Assembly: GCA_039566865.1 (NCBI GenBank)
Contig: CM076945.1
Location: 4,887,501-4,951,500 of the forward strand
Direction: 5' to 3'
Source: Aurelia coerulea
Taxonomy: Eukaryota; Cnidaria; Scyphozoa; Semaeostomeae; Ulmaridae
Length of the DNA stretch: 64,000 nucleotides
Shown: positions 22,977 to 48,900 of the stretch, piece by piece
Layout: the number at the start of each line of letters is the position of its first letter
How positions within the stretch are numbered: position 1 is the stretch's first letter
Translations under genes and position numbers: made by a program
Notes under the pieces: model-generated
Seen by the model: the letters and a program-made list of their open reading frames with translations, nothing else
What the model was told of the DNA's origin: nothing
Database searches by the model: none

Positions 22977-24117
22977 CGTCAAATCAGTATTGTTTGCTGA
23001 AGATGTACCGGCGAGTCAGAAAAAGTTGAAACATTTGGTGGGGTGTGTAATAGAAATTATGTGGCTGATGTTTAAAACTAAAATGTTAATACATCAGTCA
23101 AAGGCTAATATCTCGTTCAATTCCTACCCTTACCATCGCCCCGGGCAGCCCAGGGGTCAGCACAAATTTCGTGCAAAAATGCCCAGGGGCCGGGCAGTGA
23201 GAAAATGTCACATTCCCATTAACTGTATAAACCTAAGCTCCTGATATTGTCAAATGCCACCCAAGGCCCTGATCCGGGAACAAATTTACGGTCAAATGCC
23301 CGGGAGATCCGGGAATGTTTTTGAGCAAATCCCCGGAGGTGCCCCGGGGGGATTGTCAATAACATAGATGTGAAGATTTTGTTTGGTAAAAGCGCTCACA
23401 TTCTAGACCCAGAAATTAGGGAAATGCTGGTGTGGTGAGAGGTTCGTATGGGAACGAGAATTCCACATTCGATTCTCGTCCATGATTTTACTTGCCATTT
23501 AAACTGAAATTTGATGCAATTTCGAGCTTCAGAAATGAAATTTAATGCCAAGTAAATCATGGACCAGAAGCAAACATATAATTTGAGTTCCCTTTCCAGC
23601 ATTTTCTATAGTTTTGCTTTAAAAGATGAGTGATTTTACCAAACAGAATTTTCGTATCTAAGTTAGCCTCTTACTTATGGATTAACATTTAGTTTTGAAT
23701 ATCGGCCACATACTTTTTTCCACATCCACAGCCTGCCAAACGTTTTAACTTGTTTCTATTCATCCAGTAGAGTGACAAGTGTGGAGGCGTGAATCTTAAT
23801 ATTACCTAGATAGAGCCCAAATGTACCGGATTTTCCACAAAAATGCCTCTTCCCCTGTTTGGTGCAATTGTATGATTAAATCATTAAATTATTAAATCAT
23901 TAAATCTTGCCGGTAGAGGCAAATTTGGGGACAAAAAAAAGCCCTTCAAGATGCGCCTTCGATCTAGTAATTCTTTGATGTTGGTTTTAGGTGTAATTCA
24001 TTTGTAAATATAAACACAAACACACCGCACCACTTATATATTTTTTTACAAGAGTAAATGATTTCGTAGCTTCTTTTATTTTAAAGTCAATAGTTTTGAG
24101 CAATTTACTTTGAAGGA
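22977..24117. other. intergenic, convergent 3' side of DMAC2L
   Basis: A CG-rich patch at 23135-23350 repeats GCCCGGG/CCCGGGCA phrases and looks like a degraded mobile element. At 23870-23910 there is a short ATTAAATC tandem run. No gene was recognised. Confidence 0.45.
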
Positions 24118-24715
24118 GTACTGTCTCAAATTAGATGTCACCTGCAAATGCCCGCGAATAACAACAATGGAAGCATAGACGTAGGAACCGTGGGGGGCAC
24201 TGGGGGCATGTGCCTCACCACTAAGTTTTTGCAATAAACAGAGTTCAATTTTTATTTTCAGGCAGTGCCCCGGGGGGTCTACTTAATACATTGAGCACCC
24301 GGGGATGTGCCTGCCAATAGGGCCCCATTTTCGGAAGAAAATTCCAGGACAGGGTTATACTTTTTGTGTATTTATTCCAGCACAGGTATGTTCATTAAAG
24401 CTTTTTTCCAGGACAGGTCAGATTTGACATGCAAAATTAAGGTAACTCACAAAAGACACTTGTATTATCCAGCACAGGTATCATGTTTCCAAACGTTCAT
24501 TCCAGGACAAGGTCATAAAATTTTCTTTTGGCAGGCACATCCCTGTTGTTTTTCTCCCCAAGGTAGACCCCCCGGGGGCAGTGCCCATTTAGCCTTATGA
24601 AAAAGTTCCCTTGAAGTGTCGTGCCCCTCCTCCCAAGCTGCTTACTGAATAGAAGTGTTTTGCAAGGAATTTTGCGTTATCGCAAATCTCAGGTGACATC
24701 TAACTTGAGTCGGAC
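24118..24715. mobile_element. outer foldback element (GTCTCAAATTAGATGTCACC ends) carrying nested insertions
   Basis: The left end TGTCTCAAATTAGATGTCAC and the right end GGTGACATCTAACTTGAGTC are inverted. The same family occurs intact and uninterrupted at 25682-25888 and in part at 31697-31800. Here it is opened by a hAT-like fragment (about 24178-24620), which itself holds the 24270-24577 element. Confidence 0.65.
24270..24577. mobile_element. CCGGGGGGTCTAC-ended element with 8-bp target duplication
   Basis: The ends CCGGGGGGTCTAC and GTAGACCCCCCGGGG are inverted and GCAGTGCC is duplicated at both borders (24262-24269, 24578-24585). The interior has repeated CCAGGACAGG/CCAGCACAGG phrases. 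A second copy in the other orientation is at 31945-32438. Confidence 0.8.
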
Positions 24716-24982
24716 TTTATTAAATCTCTGCATATAAGAACCTACAGTTATTAGGGTCAGGCTGAATAAGATTCTTCTGAAAAGTATACATAGATTAATT
24801 TCAGGGTACAAAGGGTCTTATAGGTTTTACTGAAGAATCTCTCATTAATACTCTTTTGCCACCAAGGTTAAAGGTCCATCAAAAAGAGATTTTCAACACT
24901 GTCATTGGCTTTTAGTTATGTCATCAATGATCAAATAACCAATTCTAGGCTTAAAATCTTCACATACATTTTGGCCATTGAA

Positions 24983-25240
24983 TAAAAGGGAAGGAACAGA
25001 CTTACTACAAGTCACTCTTTTGGTTCGTGCTCGTTCATGAAAGAGAGAAGAAAGCACGAGAGGAGGAACAATATAGAAAAAAAGAACAAGGAAAGCGATC
25101 TTTCTTTCTCTTTTTCTTCCTTTTTCTCTTTATTTTTCTTAATTTTCCTCCTCTCGTTCTTTAGGCCCATCGTTCTTTGGGACCATCGTTCTTTAGGATC
25201 AAACGATAGACTTGTAGCAAGTCCAGGGAAGGAAGTTTAC
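24983..25240. repeat. foldback around a GAAAGAGAGAAG / TTCTTTCTC core
   Basis: GAACAGACTTACTACAAGTC is loosely mirrored by GACTTGTAGCAAGTC. The centre, AAAGAGAGAAGAAAGCACGAGAGGAGG against CCTCCTCTCGTTCTTTA, is a second inverted pair. A comparable structure is at 45965-46115. Confidence 0.5.
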
Positions 25241-25681
25241 ATCTTAACAGCTGACTGCCTTTATTCCAAAGTCAAAATCAAAGATCAATTTTACTACCCT
25301 TATAAAACTAAAATTGGTTACGATTACAAGGTGCAAAATTTAGCAAATACAGTCTATAGGCTCCTATTTTAATAAAATATGTTCGTTGCGTGTGGTTGAA
25401 CATCTCAGCTATTTCTGGTACTTAAATTTATCTATTATATTATCCTATTTTTATAGATTCTTATATGCGGGAATTTACTGTATCACGCACCTGACGGCTC
25501 CTAAAAACAATGTGATTCTTTTGTTGTACAGTTTGTACATATTGTACACATTTAGTTGTACATGTTGTACATATTGATCTTTTGAGGTACAAAATGGTGC
25601 CTGTTTGCAGAACAATAGGATCCCATTGTTTTCAAGAGTCAGGAGTCAATCAGTTTTGTCGCAATACTCCATTAAACCATA

Positions 25682-25888
25682 TTAAAAATCCGTCTCAGAT
25701 TAGATGCCGCGTGAAAATACCCGCGACCTGCAGCAATTGTAGCGTTTTGCATGCGTTATCGCAAATTTAACCTGACATTTAGTACATTTCGTCATGTTAT
25801 GCGAGATTAGCGATGAAGCAAAATTGTTCCTTCAAAAATCTCCAATCGCTTTATTCGCGGGTATTTTACGTGACGTCTAGTTTGAGAC
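25682..25888. mobile_element. foldback MITE, GTCTCAGATTAGATG ends
   Basis: GTCTCAGATTAGATGCCGCG with AAAATACCCGCG is mirrored by CGCGGGTATTTTACGTGACG and TCTAGTTTGAGAC. An inner pair, GCGTTATCGCAAATTTAACC against GCGAGATTAGCG, is looser. Confidence 0.65.
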
Positions 25889-26136
25889 ATGCTTCCATTC
25901 TACGCCTTTTTGTCATTCATACCATAATTTTAAACCTTCTGTGTGATTTTGTATAAATTTAATGACAATTTTCACATTCTCTGGTCATTAGATTAATTCT
26001 GTTAGTTTCATGATATAAATCTAGCACCAGAAATAGAAAGCAGATTTTTATTGTGATTCTTTGGGTATCGCGGAATCCTGAGTGATTCATGAAGCATAAA
26101 GGCTCTTGGTAAAAATCAAGCAATTGTTATTCTAAA

Positions 26137-26529
26137 GCCTGCTTTCCATTATTTCGTAGAGTATATCAAAGTGTCACACGTGTTGCAAGAATTGTGTCCT
26201 GCAGCACATTGCGACGAATCGAAACTGCTGTACTAAAACGCTGCGACACTCTGCGATCAATTTTCTATCTCTGCGACACTTTGCGACGCTCTGTGGCACT
26301 CTGCGATCAATGGAAGCACCTGTCCTAAAGTTATGCGATCCCACAACAAGAGTCACGCGTTTCCTAAATTCCTGCCATATTGTTATTGCAGCATGGTACC
26401 AAAATTCTGCAACACTGCGACCAATGAAACTTCCTGTCACAGAGAGTTGCAGAGCGCAGCAAACCAAAATTTTGTGACAATCTGCTGCGACATTCTGCGG
26501 CACTCTGCGATTTAATGGAAACCAGGCTT
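26137..26529. mobile_element. inverted-repeat element related to 8010-9006
   Basis: AAGCCTGCTTTCCATTATTT at the left is mirrored by GATTTAATGGAAACCAGGCTT at the right. The interior is built from repeats of CTGCGACACT and TGCGATCAAT, so open frames through it are artefacts. Confidence 0.65.
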
Positions 26530-26646
26530 AACTTAGAGCTTTTTGAAAAAACAGCTTTCAAAGTAATCTAGTAAAAATCTAGTTATTTAGTAATCTTGTA
26601 ATTCATACATTTCAACAACAACACGGGATTTTCGTAAAGTTGAACT

Positions 26647-26656
26647 TTATTTATTT
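26647..26656 (-). terminator. polyadenylation signal of ALKBH6
   Basis: On the minus strand this reads AATAAATAAA, about 130 nt past the ALKBH6 stop codon. Position and sequence fit a eukaryotic poly(A) signal. Confidence 0.5.
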
Positions 26657-26782
26657 TCAGTAATTGTGAAAAGACGAGAAAAATCATAAAAATACTTCGG
26701 TCTTTTGACTATCAGACATATTAAGCTCCATAAGATTAATACAATTTTTTTCAAACGCCTAAATTTTATGTCAATAACTACC

Positions 26783-42613
<15,831 letters not shown>

Positions 42614-42700
42614 CTCAATAAAAACAAAGATCAATGTTATGACGCTGACTGTTAAAGTTTCTTACAATTTTACCAGGCCTCCTTTCTATCCTATTAGGCC

Positions 42701-43720
42701 TAGAGTACTGTCGCCCTGAATGGGTCTAATGCCGTTTTTCATCAGAATCGCACGCTCTTCTTTCGACGGAAATAAAAGGCGCCTGGATTGAAAATTTTTT
42801 AAAACCACAACAAAAATGTTTTGCTGATGCCTTTCTTTACAATATTCTTTGCTTGTGTTTCGTTGAAGAGGATATTTCCGTAAATATAAAGGTTTTCAGG
42901 CAGACTATCTTCCGTGGACTCGCAAGTTTCATCAAATCTTTTTTTCTGGTTCAAATCGGTTGAATGAGTCAGCCTTTATTTTTTCATTTTTGCACATTTG
43001 ATATCCAGTTAAACTGTTTCGCAGGTCATACCAACCTTTTACGAGTAAATTCTAACATTTATCGAAACATCTCGTCAATTTTTGTTGCCGAAGTGCATAT
43101 TTTTCCAAAGGCAAATAAATCGGGAAAAATTCGCCCTGAATGGGTCTATCTTTTTCAAACGACTCCACGTAGCGATCCAAGTTTGTGTGTGCTGGTATTG
43201 TGTCAGTTTAGAAAGGAAATGTGCTACTAAAGTTATTTTGACATATTTCGAGGGTTTCATCAACGTTGGTGTTTCGTCAGCTTTGAAAATTATCATAACA
43301 GTTGAGTTTTACGTAAATTTGAGCTTCATCGGCGCAGGAAAAGCGATAGCTGTCTGTTGAAGTTTTATGTTGCCAAGAATGCCAAAGAGCCAGATAATAC
43401 AAACATTCCCTTAAAGTTCACTCAGTGTGGTATCTGTAGAGAGAAGCTTGACTTTCCTGCTAGTAGAATTTCTCTGCTGAGGCCTAAACAATATTTAGAC
43501 CCATTCAGGGCGAAAATTGGAGAAAGTATCATTTTGACTACTGCTGATGTTAGGCTCAGTTTCAAGAGGAAAAAAGAGTAAAAATATCTTTGGCCTAGAA
43601 ATAACGGTTGGCAAGGAAATGAAGTCTATATTCATAAAAAAATATTTCCAAGAGACATGCACTTTGATAAGAAAATTAATTCTATTTGTGATTAGACCCA
43701 TTCAGGGCGACAGTACTCTA
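42701..43720. mobile_element. inverted-repeat element (TAGAGTACTGTCGCCCTGAA ends) with a nested relative
   Basis: TAGAGTACTGTCGCCCTGAA with TGGGTCTAA at the left is a perfect mirror of the right end. Inside, at 43131-43513, the shorter pair TCGCCCTGAATGGGTCTA and TAGACCCATTCAGGGCGA bounds a second unit. Open frames up to 203 codons cross the borders and show no transposase motif. Confidence 0.75.
43131..43513. mobile_element. nested element with TCGCCCTGAATGGGTCTA ends
   Basis: Its ends are identical to the inner part of the host element's ends, so either a self-insertion or an internal duplication of termini. Confidence 0.55.
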
Positions 43721-44234
43721 GCTAGACTAGAGGATATGGATTCTATTTTTTGGAGCGAGACAGCGAGACAACTGAATAAAAAAGATGTTGGCAAATTTCT
43801 TATTATAACAATAAATACTTGCAATACCCTTCACCTGGTTTACAAGAAATTTATCCATCTTATATACCAATTTCCCGTTTTCATGGCGTCATTTTCTATA
43901 AAAAATCGACATCCCTTCTTCTCTGCTTTATGCAGTGTAGCATTCAGCTTTCTCTTCTTTTATGTAAATTGTAAAAGTAGGCCATTTAGCCTCGGTTCAG
44001 TGGAGAAAAACGCGCGGGACGCGGGAAGCGAGAAGCGGGAAATAGTCTGGCTTGTCCCAGACCCCAGTTTATTTGTAACTTGCACACAAAGTTTGACACT
44101 GTACAATTTGACACTGAACAGTAGCAGCAATAGCCTACGAGTAGACCCGTTATCCTAAAGAGTAAAGGGTCTACGAAATAAAGAGATAAAGCTTGCTACG
44201 GCTAAATAATGTAGGAAACCCATCTAAACAAAGG

Positions 44235-44387
44235 CAGGGACGTAGGAAGCATCTCAAACTTGGAGGGGCACGGCACTTCAAGGGCACTTTTTTCATTGCC
44301 CTGAAAGAGCATTTCCTGAAAATAAAAAGGCTACTTCTTTCTTTATTGCAAAATCTTGGGGAGTGCCCCCCGGTTCCTACGTCTCTG
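44235..44387. mobile_element. hAT-like MITE (CAGGGACGTAGGAAGC ends), 153 bp
   Basis: The ends CAGGGACGTAGGAAGC and GGTTCCTACGTCTCTG are inverted; flanks AACAAAGG and AACAAAGT differ by one base, a nearly intact 8-bp duplication. It is the best copy of the family also seen at 17519-17861 and in pieces within 24118-24715. Confidence 0.78.
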
Positions 44388-45753
44388 AACAAAGTCTGTG
44401 GTGTAGTAGCAAGCTTCTAAGCAAAGTTTAAACAAAGTTTAAACCCGTCTAAACAAAGTTTTAAAATTTTACTCCAGGACAGGGTATCATTTTCGGGGAT
44501 TTTACACCAGGACAGGGTGCCTTTTCACATTTTCCAGCGGCACCTCCCCGCATTTTCACATTCCAAGTTTATTAGAACCCACCCCTACCAATATATCAAA
44601 TTGGATGCGTTTTCGCAGCTGTCTATCAAATTTTGTTACAATTTGCTTTCTTGATTCATGTCAAGTGAAGAAATATTAATGTCACCCCCAGAGCCCGAGC
44701 TACAGTCAATTTATTCTCTTGTATTGTGAATCAGGGACAAACAATGACAAAAACACTTTGCAAAGCACTGAAATCCCATTGGCCACCGTATGAAATAGCG
44801 ATTCGAAAATACATAGCAAAGGCTTTGCTGTACATAAATGTGATTAAAAGCAAGTTTGTGCAGATTCATTTTATCCAAAGAAATCAGGGTCATAGAGACC
44901 CAGTGGCGCGTGAATTTAGCTCCAGTGAAACTAACAATAACTGATCTCAGAACAATAGGGGATTGATTCCCTTTAATTGCTTTACTTCAAAGTAACTTTA
45001 TTGCAGCTTTCTTGGATGGATGACCAGGGTGAAGGGTTGAACCATATTCCTTTCTTGGGGAGGACTGAAGTCAGGCAAGATCGGTTTAAAGGACCGTTTT
45101 TGGCAAAGTTCCCCATGAACGTTTCTACGAAGACAAATTTTGTCAATTAGAAAGTGATTCCTTGGGAAAATAGGACCGCACACCCTCCGTCCGACCTTCT
45201 AGTCCTCTAGTCGTGACCCCCTTGCTTGCCTCGGACTCTTTCCCGTATCTTTTATAAACCCGGCGTTTGGTCCGCAATTGTTTTCAACAAAGGAATGATG
45301 GACTGAAATATTGTGCATCCATCCACATAATTTTTCACAGATACATGCGGTTTGCGGTTTTCTTCAAGCACAAATGTGCTACATCTTGAGTTACTGGAAC
45401 AAGTATGAAGTATGATCTGACGATTTCATAGAGCAAAATCAGGTAGGAATGAAGTGTTTTATTCTAAAAACAACGCAGCGTTCAAGCAAACACATGTGCA
45501 TCATGTAATTGTACGGGTCACAACGAATAGGTCACGGTAAGGTCAGTTTATGCCATGAATGATATCATGATGTAGCTTCTGGTTCATGCATTGTAAGACT
45601 GTTTTCGCATTTAAAAGGCCCACATCAACTTAATGCAGCCACCTTTCCACCTGCTATGGTAAATAACACAAAACGCGTACGAGTCTTGTGCGTAACACCT
45701 ACGGAGTGCATATATTAGAATGAACTCTGAACTTAGCATTTTCTCCTGCAAGG
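44388..45753. promoter_or_regulatory. region between ALKBH6 and SLC6, likely divergent promoter
   Basis: The two genes point away from each other. A TTTTATAAACCC motif near 45249 could be a TATA box for the plus-strand gene. The missing first exon of ALKBH6 is likely here or between the elements just left of it. At 44460-44560 there are remnants of CCAGGACAGGGT repeats. Confidence 0.3.
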
Positions 45754-45922
45754 ATGGCCCCTGCGTTGGTAGCTCAAGATGATCAGGAAGCTAAAGTGGC
45801 CGATGACGAGAATCGTGAAAAATGGGATCGTAAAGTTGAGTTCATATTTTCCTGTGTTGGCTTTGCTGTTGGATATGGGAACTTTTGGAGGTTTCCTTTC
45901 AAGTGCTTTAAAAATGGAGGAG
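45754..45922 (+). CDS. SLC6 exon 1 (start, TM1)
   Basis: ATG follows CTGCAAGG. It encodes an acidic N terminus, [10 protein letters not shown], then TM1 [16 protein letters not shown]. Donor GGAG|GTGAGC, phase 1. The Asn of GYGN (Na1 ligand) is kept; the usual GLGNVWRFPY is [10 protein letters not shown] here. Confidence 0.9.
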
Positions 45923-48900
45923 GTGAGCTTTTCATTCCATAACAAATGTTTATATCCTGTGCCTGGGGAAGCATGGACTTGCTCCTGGCTTCTGGATCTC
46001 CTTCCCCTTTCTTTTCCCTTTCTTTCTTCCTTTACCCGTGTCCTACCCCCTTTCCTCCTTTCCCCTCCCGTATTTATTGATCAAGAGCGAGACTTGGAGC
46101 AAGTCCAGGGGAAGCACTCCTATTGAATCAAATGAACGTAGATGTTAAAGACAAATGTACGACATATATAGCGTCTAGTTGGAATTTTTTTTATTTTTTC
46201 AATCATTTATGCAGAATAGCTACAGCCATACGGCTAAAAACAACAACAACGAAATCTAATTAAAAAACAACAAAGCAACAACAGCAGCTAACGTTCAAAC
46301 AAAAGCAAAGCAATGTAAACAATTCAAAAGGAACCATAAATAAACATGCTCTGTTATTTCTTAGAACAAAAGATGGCTGCATGCCTTCATTTGTCCGATT
46401 GGTTTGATCATTATTCTATTAACTATGATTTCTCCAGATCATCAAATACAATGGAATACAATAAGCTAATTGTCCGCAGAATGAAAAGCAAGTCAAAGAG
46501 AATTTGAGGCCCAGGGAGGAGGGGGGCTACTTAGTTTATTTCTCCGACGGGGATGTGCTGTTTTTCAGGGTATCGTTTTCACCTATTTTTTCCAGAGCGG
46601 GGTATCGAAAGAAGGCAATTTTTCTAGAGCCGGTTGTCAAAACATGTCAGTAGGGGAAATTTTGTTAGATCGGGTTGTTATTTAGTCTAATTTTTGCGTT
46701 TTGGAGTATATTTTTGACCGATTGTTTCTAGAATCGGGTATCATTTGGAGTACCCTGGGTACCAGACTCTCTAACATAAAAACAGAGAAAAACAGAGTCT
46801 CCGTTTTTATGTTAGAGAGTCTGGTACCCAGGGTACATTTGGAGGGAAAAATTCTGGAGCAAGGTAAAAAAATTAGTTGTGACCACTCTCCAAATATGGG
46901 CATGTGGTGGTCACTTGTTCAACGAATAGGTATTGAAATTTTATTTTCTGATTGTAAAATTTTAGTAAATGTCAGGAAGTTTCAGCGTTATAGCTAGCAT
47001 CATTTCGAGGATATGTAGGTTAAAAGAATCATCGTTTCGAAATAAATTTGTTTACTTTACGTGACCCAGCCCCTTTAATAAGGAGTCCCTCATACGGGGA
47101 TCGCTGCTCCCTCGCAGCCTTTAAAAGAGCAGCCGCTTTTTTCGAATTCGACTTTATTTCTCAGCTCGTTCGACTTTCCTGAAGATTTACACGCTTCTTT
47201 GCTCCCAAAAACCTCATATTAGAACCCTCTATGACGTTCCGAAAGAGTTTGCACTTTAAAATTCTTTGAAAATTAGCCATTGTTACTATATTGCTGTTTC
47301 AGGAGCATTCTTGATACCTTTCCTGGTCTGCCTGTTTCTGGCTGGTATCCCCTTATTCTTCATGGAATTGAGCATAGGTCAGCTGACTCAGTCTGGTCCG
47401 GTGAATGCATGGAGAAAGTTGTGTCCCTTATCATCAGGTATGATTCTCTTATAAAATCATTGTAACTGATACCGTTTCGAGAGGGAAATTGTGAAGGAGC
47501 AGCTCAAATCAAGGTCCATTGTTTATGAAAATTTTGCCCGTCTATAAATGCACCTTGTGCTCATATGACAGATTTTGCAAACTTTTATGTGCACAGATGC
47601 ATCTTAATTTTTCGATTACTCCGGTTTCTTTTTGCGTGCGTCCAAACTCTACTGATTTCTTTTCAGAGAGTTTGCACGCAGGCTAGTTCCTCTCAACGAC
47701 CCCCTATCACAATGCTTTCGCTAGCTGTTTGGAATTTACCTTAATCGTAACGAAAACTCTGAAACATTGTAGAAAATACCATAGAGAAAAGATTAACGTT
47801 AGCATCTTTAATCGCCCCATACCACGAGAGGCAACCCAATAACGTGCTAAAATTTAATTCGGTATATAGTTACCGTGTGGTTAAAACAGAATCCATTGAG
47901 TATTGAGTAAGACTTCTATTCAGTCAGTTGACACATTGGAGAGTTGAAGATTCCATTTTGTTGTGTAAAAGTAGCCTGGGCGCAAATTTTATTGTTTTAA
48001 GCCCTCCATCTAGATTTCAAAGTATTATTTGATGCCTTCTCTGTTTATATTTACGGCTCGACTGCTGGCTTTAAACCCTTTGTCTGCAGTTGGTAATAAC
48101 GTTGTTCTGAGGTGCCAATCAAAAGCGAAATACACAGTTTACTCGTAATTTGAAAGTTGAGGGCCTTAGGAAGTGAAAAGTCACAATTTTATCGTAAAAT
48201 GATAATTGAATAGGTAGATGTGAGGTTGCATTGTTTAATGCCATCCTAATAAAGTCCTCGATCCTTTGGCATGACGCTCGAGTTATCGGGTTCTACCTGG
48301 GATCGAACTCTGTCCGCCTGACTGTTCTGGCTGCAAAGTCAGAGGGATTTCATTACTGCGCCACAATTCTTTTGACAATAAATCATCCTCACTAAGAAAC
48401 ATATGAAGATACTCACCGACCAAACATGTGTCACTACGAAGCACCATGCGCAGGCAGTTAAGGTGGTGAAGATAGAACGCATTGCACAGAAGAATTGAAA
48501 CAGAACGCACACGCTTAGCTGGTGAGAAGACTTATGACTTTTCGTCCCTTGTTTCCCTGCGTTCTTTGATTTGCTGAAATCACTTGTTCAATAGAGACCC
48601 GTAGGGACTCATACCATTACTCTTATAAAGTGGGCCCCCTGTTTCAAAATGGCCTAAACTAGCGGGTTCTAATACACTCAACAAAATCGCTTCCAAGTCT
48701 GGTTTAAAGAGCTTCAACACTGAAAAGCAAACTTTTAGTACGAAGAATAATGTCTATGAATTTAATTTGAATAAACGATTGCGGTAAAGATAGGTGGTAT
48801 AACTTTTTCACGTAAACCCCTGGTCTTTGCATTAAATCCGCCGATCAAACCGATATAATTCGGTGAGGCGCAGGGAATCATTTCGTATCTCCTTTCCCGC

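Noticed and set aside
25037..25372. 111-codon frame rich in Lys/Glu then Phe/Ser
   Set aside because: It is the translation of a purine/pyrimidine foldback (GAAAGAGAG / CTTTCTC); low complexity only.
26174..26561. Overlapping minus-strand open frames of 65 and 109 codons
   Set aside because: They translate the CTGCGACACT-type internal repeats of the element at 26137-26529.
43547..44158. 203-codon plus-strand open frame
   Set aside because: It starts inside and runs out of an inverted-repeat element, has no domain motif and no family resemblance.
44998..45183. Candidate first exon of ALKBH6 on the minus strand
   Set aside because: The 61-codon peptide shows no resemblance to the ALKBH6 N terminus and no phase 0 donor at a sensible place.
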